Positions 14,780 through 22,179 of a stretch of DNA of 39,392 nucleotides are shown here, in pieces (the stretch's first letter is position 1; each line of letters opens with the position of its first letter). The stretch spans positions 1 to 39,392 of the forward strand of contig CASFSS010000012.1 of NCBI GenBank assembly GCA_949297445.1, given 5' to 3'. The notes beneath the pieces were generated by a model that was not told where the DNA came from, searched no databases, and was given only the letters and a program-made list of their open reading frames with translations. Source of the DNA: an uncultured bacterium. GTDB lineage: Bacteria; Bacillota_I; Bacilli_A; RFN20; CAG-826. Position numbers and translations under genes: made by a program.

Positions 14780-15966
14780 TATCTTCTATCCTTTTTTGTA
14801 TATTGACTGCGATCATAAGTTAACGGAACTTCTTCGTTTTCCCGCTTCAAAACTTCCTCATCGATTGGTAAATTCTCTTCCTTAGATAAAGCAATATATT
14901 CCTCGAGAGAATTTTTATAAATAGTCGATGTTTTTACATCAATAACGATTGTTTGTGAAATATAATCGTGCAAAGCACAATGCTTAGGAGAGGCAAAAGT
15001 AAATACCCAAGAAACTAGTAAAGGAACGATTATGAGAAAAAGCGGAATTGTAAAAGACCATTCATATCCAAAAAGGAAGATGATTAAGGCGATAACAATG
15101 GCCAATAATGGTCTTAAAATGACTCGCCAACGACTAAGCATATAGCCATCCATATTGGCTAAACCAAGTTTAAATGCCAATTTGCCAACTGTGCAGCCGC
15201 GTTTAAAACAAAGAGGAATAATTAAATAAAAGACAACTAGAGAAATAACGACAGGTATCATTAAGGCTAAACTCTGAAATTGATTAAAACTTGAGCGCAC
15301 CTCGGAATAAAAAGATAAATAAGTCAGATTTTCATACGCTGCCATATAATAATCGTCGTAATAATAACATAAATCTTCGCTAGAAATCGTTATTGTCGAA
15401 CCGCTATCGGCGTCATAACGAGTAGTTTTGGCAACACCAATAGCATCGTAAATATATTCACCATCAGCATTTTTTTGATAAGTAAAATATCCGGTATCAG
15501 TCGGACTGTCTGGATTGATTCCGATTTGCAAAATATTGGCGTTATACCAAGAAATTGTATAGTAATCGCGTGGTAACACTTCACTACCATCATCAAGCAC
15601 CAAAGGTGTATCGCAAGACGGGGAAGCTATCATTCCTTCTTTAATATTTGTGCCAGTTAAAAAATTTAAATAATAATATTCAACTGGTTCGGCATAAACT
15701 AGATAAGATGGATTTTCATCGTCCATTTCATAAAAAGAAACCTCGCCATCCTCTGTTTTATAAAATAAGCCCGACTGAACTTGGTAATAATATAATTCAT
15801 CTTCAAGCGAAGTTAAGGTATTTTGAAAAACTAACCGCGAACCACCATAATAAAGGACCAAAGTCAAAAGAAGCGCTAAAGCAAAATCAACAATCGCGGC
15901 CCCATAACGACCGCCGACAGAAGCAAGATTTGTTTTTCTAGGTAAACTAGCAAGATGATTATTCAT
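14779..15966 (-). CDS. RDD-family membrane protein with large extracytoplasmic insert (first of tandem pair)
   Basis: A 395-residue membrane protein: first helix GGRYGAAIVDFALALLLTLV with RDD-type Arg and Asp, an external loop of about 190 residues carrying SPSCDTPLVLDDGSEVLPRD and two Tyr-rich stretches, then helices from about 235. The family motif RWRVILRPLL and the terminal CALHDYISQTIVIDV follow. It ends in a basic tail. No Shine-Dalgarno is present before the ATG although a leader of about 20 bases is predicted. It lies downstream of the tuf terminator with its own promoter. It is paralogous to the next gene, with which it overlaps by one base; together they may form a heteromeric membrane complex (inference). 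Confidence 0.72.
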   Translation of the reverse strand: MNNHLASLPRKTNLASVGGRYGAAIVDFALALLLTLVLYYGGSRLVFQNTLTSLEDELYYYQVQSGLFYKTEDGEVSFYEMDDENPSYLVYAEPVEYYYLNFLTGTNIKEGMIASPSCDTPLVLDDGSEVLPRDYYTISWYNANILQIGINPDSPTDTGYFTYQKNADGEYIYDAIGVAKTTRYDADSGSTITISSEDLCYYYDDYYMAAYENLTYLSFYSEVRSSFNQFQSLALMIPVVISLVVFYLIIPLCFKRGCTVGKLAFKLGLANMDGYMLSRWRVILRPLLAIVIALIIFLFGYEWSFTIPLFLIIVPLLVSWVFTFASPKHCALHDYISQTIVIDVKTSTIYKNSLEEYIALSKEENLPIDEEVLKRENEEVPLTYDRSQYTKKDRR

Positions 15967-15993
15967 ATCAGTAAATAGATTATCGTTGGTTTT

Positions 15994-16021
15994 ATAATAA
16001 ATTGCAATTGCAATTAGGCAA
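15994..16021 (-). promoter_or_regulatory. Promoter of the RDD gene pair
   Basis: TTGCCT (16021-16016), a 16-base spacer and TATTAT (15999-15994). The spacer is filled exactly by a palindrome. Confidence 0.55.
16000..16015. promoter_or_regulatory. 16-bp perfect palindrome filling the RDD promoter spacer, candidate operator
   Basis: AATTGCAATTGCAATT is fully self-complementary and lies exactly between the -35 and -10 boxes, a classic site for a dimeric repressor or a spacer-binding activator. The regulator is unknown. TTGC repeats are common in A/T-rich DNA, so chance is possible. Confidence 0.45.
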
Positions 16022-16054
16022 AATGCTCCTATATGTCACAAAAAGAAAGCAAAC

Positions 16055-16080
16055 AAAAAAAGGTACGCAAAGCGTACCTT
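16055..16080 (-). terminator. Terminator of tuf
   Basis: A perfect 9-bp stem (AAGGTACGC with GCGTACCTT, AAA loop) followed by a T-run on the minus strand, 22 bases after the tuf stop. Confidence 0.92.
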
Positions 16081-16101
16081 GATAAAATCAACTATTAAAT
16101 A

Positions 16102-17280
16102 TTATTTAATAATATCAGTGACGGTTCCACTACCAACTGTACGGCCACCTTCACGGATGGAGAATTTGGTTCCTTTTTCAATGGCGACTGGGTGAATTAG
16201 TTCAACAGTCAATTCAACGTTATCGCCTGGCATGACCATTTCTGTACCGGCAGGAAGGGTAATGACACCAGTAATATCAGTTGTACGGAAATAGAATTGT
16301 GGACGATAATTGCTTAAGAATGCAGTGTGACGGCCACCTTCTTCTTTCTTTAAAACATAAACGCTGGCGGTAAATTTGGTGTGAGGAACAATTGATCCGG
16401 GTTTAGCTAAGACTTGGCCACGGACAACTTGATCACGGTTGATACCACGTAAAAGGGCACCAATATTGTCACCAGGTTCGGCGTAATCGAGTAATTTACG
16501 GAACATTTCAATACCAGTAACAACAGTTTTTTGGGTTGGTTTGATACCGACGATTTCAACTTCGTCGTTGAGTTTCAAAACACCACGTTCGACTCTACCA
16601 GTAACGACGGTACCACGACCGGTGATAGTTAAGACGTCCTCGATAGGAAGTAAGAATGGTTTATCCTTATCGTGAACAGGAAGTGGGATGTAAGTATCGA
16701 GAGCATTTAACAACTCTTCAATGCAAGCATCATCTTTACCGTCCAAAGCGAGACGAGCAGAACCACGAATAACTGGAATTTCGTCGCCTGGATAGCCGAA
16801 GGATGATAAGACATCACGGACATCCATTTCAACGATGTCGACAAGTTCTGGGTCATCAACTAAGTCAACTTTGTTCAAGAAGACAATAATATATGGAACA
16901 CCAACTTGGCGAGCTAACAAAATGTGTTCACGGGTTTGTGGCATGACACCATCGGTGGCGGCAACAACGAGAATTGCACCATCCATTTGGGCAGCACCAG
17001 TGATCATGTTCTTAACATAGTCAGCGTGTCCGGGGCAGTCAACGTGAGCGTAGTGACGATTTGCGGTTTCGTACTCAATATGAGCAGTATTAATGGTTAT
17101 ACCACGAGCTTTCTCTTCTGGAGCAGCATCGATTTCATCATAACCTTTTTTAGCAGCCATACCTTTCTTAGCAAGGTAGGATGTGATAGCCGCTGTTAAA
17201 GTTGTTTTACCATGGTCAACGTGTCCGATAGTACCAACATTAAGGTGCGGTTTGCTTCTATCAAATTTTTGTTTTGCCAT
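16102..17280 (-). CDS. tuf: Elongation factor Tu
   Basis: Delivers aminoacyl-tRNA to the ribosome as a GTP complex. The 392 residues are close to the usual 394-397. Visible are the G-domain motifs GHVDHGKT (about 19-26), [12 protein letters not shown] (switch II), NKVD and a G5 loop GSARLALDG (more often SALKAL), then the beta-barrel domains with [13 protein letters not shown] and the C-terminal [13 protein letters not shown]. An upstream in-frame ATG (17310) would add ten residues. The ATG at 17280, preceded by AAGGAGG, gives the canonical [12 protein letters not shown] start. It is last in the str cluster, 94 bases after fusA, with its own promoter and a strong terminator. Confidence 0.98.
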   Translation of the reverse strand: MAKQKFDRSKPHLNVGTIGHVDHGKTTLTAAITSYLAKKGMAAKKGYDEIDAAPEEKARGITINTAHIEYETANRHYAHVDCPGHADYVKNMITGAAQMDGAILVVAATDGVMPQTREHILLARQVGVPYIIVFLNKVDLVDDPELVDIVEMDVRDVLSSFGYPGDEIPVIRGSARLALDGKDDACIEELLNALDTYIPLPVHDKDKPFLLPIEDVLTITGRGTVVTGRVERGVLKLNDEVEIVGIKPTQKTVVTGIEMFRKLLDYAEPGDNIGALLRGINRDQVVRGQVLAKPGSIVPHTKFTASVYVLKKEEGGRHTAFLSNYRPQFYFRTTDITGVITLPAGTEMVMPGDNVELTVELIHPVAIEKGTKFSIREGGRTVGSGTVTDIIK

Positions 17281-17324
17281 TTTGTGAATTTCCTCCTTTT
17301 CAGTTCTCAAATTCTAGCGAATTC

Positions 17325-17353
17325 ATAATATAGCAACCAGTTTATAAAATCAA
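17325..17353 (-). promoter_or_regulatory. tuf promoter in the fusA-tuf gap
   Basis: TTGATT (17353-17348), a 17-base spacer and TATTAT (17330-17325). The -35 box lies inside the 3' arm of a weak hairpin (17348-17368) that could also slow fusA read-through. Confidence 0.6.
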
Positions 17354-17374
17354 CACAAAGTGTTAATTCTAGTA

Positions 17375-19453
17375 TTAGCGACCGCTCATCCCAGATTTCT
17401 TAATAATTTCTTCTTGGATGAAGCGTGGGCATTCTCCGTAATGGGAGAATTGCATGGTGTAATTGCCGCGGCCTTGCGTAAACGAGCGCAAATCGGTGAC
17501 ATAGCCAAACATCTCGGCTAACGGCACTTCAGCGTCAACAACTTTCGCATTACCTCTTTGTGTCTCACCAGTCATTTGACCACGGCGGCGAGTAATGTCG
17601 GAAATGACATCGCCATAATATTGTTCAGGGACAGTGATTTCTACCTTCATAATTGGCTCTAAAATTACTGGGTTACATTTTTTAGCTGCCTCTTTTAAGG
17701 CTAAGGATGCAGCAATCTTATAGGCAGCTTCGCTACTATCGACATCATGGCTAGAACCATCGAACAATGTCGCCTTGACATCGATGACAGGATAGCCAGC
17801 GACAAGTCCACGCTGCATGGCATCTTCTAGACCATCTTGGGTAGGACGAATGTACTCTTTAGGAACGGTTCCGCCGACAATCGCATCGACGAATTCAAAG
17901 CCTTTACCTTGATTAGGTTCAAAGCGAATCCAAACGTGACCGTATTGACCACGACCACCACTTTGTTTGATGTATTTACCTTCGCAATCGGCACTGGCAC
18001 GAATGGTTTCACGATAACCAACTTGTGGAGCGCCAACATTGACTTGAACACCGAATTCGCGTTTTAGACGGTCGACAATAATATCGAGGTGAAGTTCACC
18101 AACACCGGCAATAATTGTTTGGCCAGTTTCAGGATTAGTATGAACTTTAAATGTTGGGTCTTCTTCGGCTAACTTCAATAAGGCGATGGACATCTTTTCT
18201 TGATCGGCTTTTGATTTTGGCTCAACAGCTTCTTCAATAACTGGCTCAGGGAATTCCATCTTCTCTAGAATAATTGGATTCTTTTCGTCGCAAAGAGTAT
18301 CGCCAGTTGTCGTATTTTTAAGACCAACCACTGCACCGATATCGCCAGCATGCAAAGCATCGACTTCTTGACGATGATTAGAGTGCATCAAGACGACACG
18401 CGCGATTCTTTCCTTGCCATTTTTAGTAGAATTTAAAACGTAAGAACCGCTGCGCAATGTTCCGCTATAAATACGGACATAAGCTAATCTACCAATAAAT
18501 GGGTCGGTAGCAATTTTGAATGCCAAAGCGGCTAATGGCGCATCATCATCTGGCTCACATGCCACTTGATTTCCATTAAGATCTTCGCCTTCGGCCTTGG
18601 CAATATCTAATGGGCTAGGTAAATAATCAACCACACCATCAAGTAGTAATTGAATACCTTTATTTTTATAAGCACTACCAGCAAAGACAGGGAAGAATTC
18701 ACCGGTCAAAACAGCCTTACGAATAGTGGCTTTAATCATGTCTAATGGAACATCTTCTCCATCAAGAACTAATAGCATTAAATCGTCGTCGAAGGCTGCC
18801 AAAGCTTCAAGCAGTTTTTGACGCAATTCTTCGACCTTCTCCTTGTATTCTTCCGGAATAGGAGCTTCTTTTGGCGCTTCACTTTTATCGTCAGTATAAA
18901 CCCAAGCTTTGCGCTCGATGATATCGATAACTCCTTTTAAAGAAGATTCGCGACCAATTGGATATTGCACCGCGCAGGCATTGGCGGCCAATCGTTCATG
19001 AAGCGAACGAACGCACATATCGAAATCGGCACCAATGGCGTCCATTTTATTAACGAAAACAATGCGAGGAACGCCATATTTTGTTCCTTGGCGCCAAACT
19101 GTTTCCGTTTGTGGCTCGACACCGTTTTTGCCATCAAGAACGGTGACTGCACCATCCAAAACACGAAGCGAACGTTCAACTTCTACCGTGAAGTCAACGT
19201 GCCCGGGAGTGTCAATAATGTTAATACGATTACCCTTCCAAAATGCGGTTGTCGCCGCAGAAGTAATGGTAATACCGCGTTCTTGCTCTTGGGCCATCCA
19301 GTCCATCGTCGCCGCCCCTTCATGGACTTCGCCGATTTTATGAATTTTACCTGTATAGAACAAGATACGTTCTGTAGTAGTCGTTTTACCAGCATCAATG
19401 TGCGCCATGATACCAATATTACGAGTGTGCTCTAAATCATATTCACGTGCCAT
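17375..19453 (-). CDS. fusA: Elongation factor G
   Basis: The translocase GTPase of protein synthesis. The 692 residues match the family. Motifs are AHIDAGKT (17-24), DTPGHVDF (81-88), NKMD (135-138), then domain II-V features including [14 protein letters not shown] and RRRGQMTGE near the C-terminus. GAGGT lies 8 bases before the ATG and the rpsG stop is 15 bases upstream, so the two are co-transcribed. No second, divergent EF-G is present. Confidence 0.98.
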   Translation of the reverse strand: MAREYDLEHTRNIGIMAHIDAGKTTTTERILFYTGKIHKIGEVHEGAATMDWMAQEQERGITITSAATTAFWKGNRINIIDTPGHVDFTVEVERSLRVLDGAVTVLDGKNGVEPQTETVWRQGTKYGVPRIVFVNKMDAIGADFDMCVRSLHERLAANACAVQYPIGRESSLKGVIDIIERKAWVYTDDKSEAPKEAPIPEEYKEKVEELRQKLLEALAAFDDDLMLLVLDGEDVPLDMIKATIRKAVLTGEFFPVFAGSAYKNKGIQLLLDGVVDYLPSPLDIAKAEGEDLNGNQVACEPDDDAPLAALAFKIATDPFIGRLAYVRIYSGTLRSGSYVLNSTKNGKERIARVVLMHSNHRQEVDALHAGDIGAVVGLKNTTTGDTLCDEKNPIILEKMEFPEPVIEEAVEPKSKADQEKMSIALLKLAEEDPTFKVHTNPETGQTIIAGVGELHLDIIVDRLKREFGVQVNVGAPQVGYRETIRASADCEGKYIKQSGGRGQYGHVWIRFEPNQGKGFEFVDAIVGGTVPKEYIRPTQDGLEDAMQRGLVAGYPVIDVKATLFDGSSHDVDSSEAAYKIAASLALKEAAKKCNPVILEPIMKVEITVPEQYYGDVISDITRRRGQMTGETQRGNAKVVDAEVPLAEMFGYVTDLRSFTQGRGNYTMQFSHYGECPRFIQEEIIKKSGMSGR

Positions 19454-19468
19454 AATATGGTACCTCGA

Positions 19469-19939
19469 CTACCAGCGATAATGGGCATAAGCTTTGTTGG
19501 CCTCTGCCATACGATGGGTTTCTTCTTTCTTTTTAATAGAAGCGCCAACTCCGTTAGCGGCATCAATGATTTCGTTAGCAAGACGAGCTTCCATCGATTT
19601 TTCGTTTCTTAAACGTGAGTAATTAACTAACCATCTCAATCCTAAAGTAACTTTTCTTTCTTTAGAAACCTCAATTGGAACTTGATAGTTAGCAGCACCA
19701 ATACGACGAACTTTTAATTCGACTTCTGGCATGATGTTATTGATGGCTGTAGCAAAAACGTCCATTGCTGGTTTGCCGGTTTGCTTTTCAATAATCTTAA
19801 AGGCGTCGTACAAAATTGTTTGTGCGGTTCCTCTTTTACCATCAACCATTAAACGATTAATTAAACGAGTAACAAGTTTAGACGAATAAATTGGATCGGG
19901 TAATACTTCTCGTTTGGCAACATAACCTTTACGTGGCAT
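19469..19939 (-). CDS. rpsG: 30S ribosomal protein S7
   Basis: A primary binder of the 3' major domain of 16S rRNA, nucleating assembly of the 30S head. The 156 residues are the standard length. Signature segments are [40 protein letters not shown] and the end [16 protein letters not shown]. An AAAGGAG site precedes the ATG. It lies between rpsL (19 bases upstream) and fusA, as in most bacteria. The stop is TAG. Confidence 0.98.
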   Translation of the reverse strand: MPRKGYVAKREVLPDPIYSSKLVTRLINRLMVDGKRGTAQTILYDAFKIIEKQTGKPAMDVFATAINNIMPEVELKVRRIGAANYQVPIEVSKERKVTLGLRWLVNYSRLRNEKSMEARLANEIIDAANGVGASIKKKEETHRMAEANKAYAHYRW

Positions 19940-19958
19940 ATTTCTCTATCTCCTTTCC

Positions 19959-20378
19959 TTATTTATTGTCTTTTGGCTTTTTAGTTCCGTATAAGGAACG
20001 GCCTTGGCGACGGGCTTCAATACCGGCGCAATCGAGTGTTCCGCGGACAATATGATAACGCACACCTGGCAAATCTTTCACACGGCCACCACGGATAATT
20101 ACGGTCGAGTGCTCTTGCAAGTTGTGACCTTCACCGCCAATATAAGCAGTAACTTCATAACCATTTGATAAGCGAACACGAGCGTATTTACGAAGAGCTG
20201 AGTTTGGCTTCTTCGGAGTCATTGTTCCAACACGAGTGCAGACACCGCGCTTTTGGGAACAATTTTGGTTTGTTTCTTTACTATGAAGAGAATTCCATCT
20301 CTTACCTAGTGCGGGGGCTTTCGACTTTTTGGTCGATTTAGAACGTCCCTCTTTGACTAATTGGTTGATCGTTGGCAT
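19959..20378 (-). CDS. rpsL: 30S ribosomal protein S12
   Basis: Decoding-centre protein of 139 residues (usual 124-139). It begins [12 protein letters not shown] and contains [17 protein letters not shown], with Lys at the position mutated in streptomycin-resistant strains, and [19 protein letters not shown]. It is therefore wild-type at the common streptomycin sites visible here. An in-frame ATG at 20420 would add 14 residues without homology; the start at 20378, with GGGAGG six bases before it, is preferred. It is first in the rpsL-rpsG-fusA transcription unit with a leader of about 100 bases. Confidence 0.98.
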   Translation of the reverse strand: MPTINQLVKEGRSKSTKKSKAPALGKRWNSLHSKETNQNCSQKRGVCTRVGTMTPKKPNSALRKYARVRLSNGYEVTAYIGGEGHNLQEHSTVIIRGGRVKDLPGVRYHIVRGTLDCAGIEARRQGRSLYGTKKPKDNK

Positions 20379-20444
20379 GATCTTCCTCCCTTTTCCATCT
20401 TTATTTCGTTTTGTACACATTCTCCGGTGTATCGCACATCTTCC

Positions 20445-20476
20445 AAAAAAAATGTGGCCAGCACCTTCTAAGGCAC
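20445..20476 (-). promoter_or_regulatory. Hairpin plus T8 in the rpsL leader, candidate attenuator
   Basis: GTGCC and GGCCAC (one bulged C) can pair across about 12 bases and are followed by A and eight T residues on the minus strand. This lies between the rpsL promoter and its ribosome site, so it looks like an intrinsic terminator inside the leader. An antiterminator arrangement is not obvious. Confidence 0.45.
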
Positions 20477-20487
20477 AACCATGGACG

Positions 20488-20516
20488 ATTTTATATCATT
20501 AGAAAATGTATTGCAA
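20488..20516 (-). promoter_or_regulatory. rpsL operon promoter
   Basis: TTGCAA (20516-20511), a 17-base spacer and TAAAAT (20493-20488). It lies in the gap after the M6 peptidase gene and gives a leader of about 100 bases. Confidence 0.65.
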
Positions 20517-20522
20517 CAATAA

Positions 20523-20540
20523 TTTATAAAATTTTATAAA
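20523..20540. repeat. A/T-only 18-bp palindrome at the end of the first M6 peptidase gene
   Basis: TTTATAAAATTTTATAAA is perfectly self-complementary and includes the stop codon at 20536-20534. It lies just upstream of the rpsL -35 box, where it might act as an UP-element, or reflect base composition only. Confidence 0.3.
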
Positions 20541-22021
20541 CGGGTGAAAGTAATGGTCGCGGCCGTGTTGGTTAATGAATCGATTTTAAATGTATAACCG
20601 AGTTCACTGCCGTCATTAAAAGTGAAATTTTCAAATGTATTTATTCCGAAAGCATCACCGGCATGGAATAAAGTTTCATCCGTCGCGACTCCCCCATTCA
20701 TAAAACTATTTTCTCCGCTCTTTTCTAAAAGTTGATATAAAGAAATCGTTCCATACATATTTTCTAATGAATAAGTATTATCGTGAGCAAGATATATTTT
20801 ATATTCATTTTTTGGATAACTGCCGTCTTTCACGTACGCAAAAGCGTGCATGGTATTATTGCTTATATATCCTAGACGCGCGTCCACATGGTACACTTTT
20901 ATGCCAATTTCTTTCATTAAAGAAACGGAACTATTGCGCCGCGAATCAACGGTGTTTAAAGAAGTCGGCGAATAAAACTCAAGCAGTAAATATTCGTCCA
21001 TTGGGGTATTATTCCAATTATCTTTTAATAATATTAAATCGCCAGAAACTACAAATGGTCGGATTGTGATAGTAGTTGAATCGGTTATGACATATGGTCT
21101 TGTCCAATTTAAAAGCATTTTTGATAAACCAGTGTGATCACCTAAGGAGCAATCCATCATATCGGCCTGCCCTAATGGATTATATTGCCCGTCATCGGTA
21201 TTGTAATAATCCAATAAGCCCAATAGATGACCAACTTCATGAATATATGTGTGGGCGTCAACTTTATTAAACAAGGTCGGATTTAGCAAAGAATAACTCG
21301 ACCACGAGAAAAGAGCTTTTGATTGATTAATCGTATACGCCCAAAAAGTTTTTTCACCGGCGGTATCGCTATCATCGATTGGATGCGAATATATTAAATA
21401 AACCGGTATACCTTTATTAGCATCACCTTCAATATAAAATTGCTCTAAATCACCATATTTTTCTTCGTACCAGGCAAGAGCGCTGTTATAGATATTGCGC
21501 ACTACACTAGCGCGGTTATAAACATCTTTTATTGAAGAAGCCAAATACGATGAACGATACCAATCGCTCACAAAACCATCGATAACTAATTTTCCGTAAC
21601 TAGAACGATTATAAAATTCTGCGACGGAATAAAATTGATTTTTGCTCGTATCGCCAAAAAAAGCATTTTGAATATTTGCTCTTGCATAATCGGCGCCGCC
21701 AGATAAAGATGTCGCCTCATAATCGGCAAAATCGACAGGTATAACTAAGAGATTAATTTTCCCGGTTGAGGGAGCAACAAGCCGATAATCTTTATGCCTA
21801 GATACATCCAAGAAAGAAACAAAAGAATTAATATCACCATTCTCGTCGATAAATTCATAATTTGAAAAATTGCTTGGTTTATAGTAACCATTGCCTTCTA
21901 TTTGTTCATAAGCGTCTATCACATCAACATAGTCGCTGTATTTTTCAAAAGAAGTTGGCAAATTGCAACTAGAAATTGTTAAACAAATAAGAGCGATTAC
22001 CGAAATTGTTCGTAGTTTCAT
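20534..22021 (-). CDS. M6-type (immune inhibitor A-like) metallopeptidase lipoprotein
   Basis: A 495-residue lipoprotein (lipobox near ISSC, Cys19). The mature part begins with a domain containing KINLLVIPVDFADYEA and FYSVAEFYNRSSYGKL, as in M6 family enzymes. The zinc site YIHEVGHLLGLLDYY (His261, Glu262, His265, Asp271) fits HExxHxxGxxD, and PLGQADMMDCSLGDH supplies the Met-turn region. A beta-rich C-terminus follows. Predicted to degrade proteins at or outside the cell surface. It is homologous to the product of 24852-26468. There is no Shine-Dalgarno; an extended -10 sits 9 bases before the ATG, suggesting a near-leaderless mRNA. It divides from the plus-strand lipoprotein gene and lies upstream of rpsL. 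Confidence 0.85.
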   Translation of the reverse strand: MKLRTISVIALICLTISSCNLPTSFEKYSDYVDVIDAYEQIEGNGYYKPSNFSNYEFIDENGDINSFVSFLDVSRHKDYRLVAPSTGKINLLVIPVDFADYEATSLSGGADYARANIQNAFFGDTSKNQFYSVAEFYNRSSYGKLVIDGFVSDWYRSSYLASSIKDVYNRASVVRNIYNSALAWYEEKYGDLEQFYIEGDANKGIPVYLIYSHPIDDSDTAGEKTFWAYTINQSKALFSWSSYSLLNPTLFNKVDAHTYIHEVGHLLGLLDYYNTDDGQYNPLGQADMMDCSLGDHTGLSKMLLNWTRPYVITDSTTITIRPFVVSGDLILLKDNWNNTPMDEYLLLEFYSPTSLNTVDSRRNSSVSLMKEIGIKVYHVDARLGYISNNTMHAFAYVKDGSYPKNEYKIYLAHDNTYSLENMYGTISLYQLLEKSGENSFMNGGVATDETLFHAGDAFGINTFENFTFNDGSELGYTFKIDSLTNTAATITFTRL

Positions 22022-22030
22022 ACATTGAAT

Positions 22031-22039
22031 ATTATATCA
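22031..22039 (-). promoter_or_regulatory. Extended -10 promoter of the first M6 peptidase gene
   Basis: TGATATAAT lies nine bases before the ATG at 22021, so the mRNA leader would be about 0-3 bases. The -35 region is poor (TTATTG at 17 bases). Confidence 0.6.
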
Positions 22040-22112
22040 ATTGCTGACAAAGACAATAATTATGCTTTCATTTTTTATTAGAAATTAATTTTGGTACTTC
22101 AATAAAAAAATC

Positions 22113-22142
22113 TTGCATTGTTTGCTAAATTTTCTATATATT
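22113..22142 (+). promoter_or_regulatory. Promoter of the plus-strand lipoprotein gene
   Basis: TTGCAT (22113-22118) with TATATA at 16 bases or TATATT at 18 bases (22135-22142), followed by a leader of about 30 bases with a strong AAAGGAGG site. Confidence 0.6.
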
Positions 22143-22179
22143 TTATATATATATTTTTCGAAAGGAGGAAAAATACAAA

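Noticed and set aside
17348-17368. Hairpin between fusA and tuf as a terminator
   Set aside because: The stem is A/T-rich with one G-U pair and lacks a good T-run; it overlaps the tuf -35 box. It may reduce read-through slightly but is not called.
18965-19435. Long open frame antisense to fusA
   Set aside because: Shadow of the highly biased codon use of EF-G; no ribosome site and no family resemblance. The same applies to frames opposite rpoB (33422-33877) and within PFOR.
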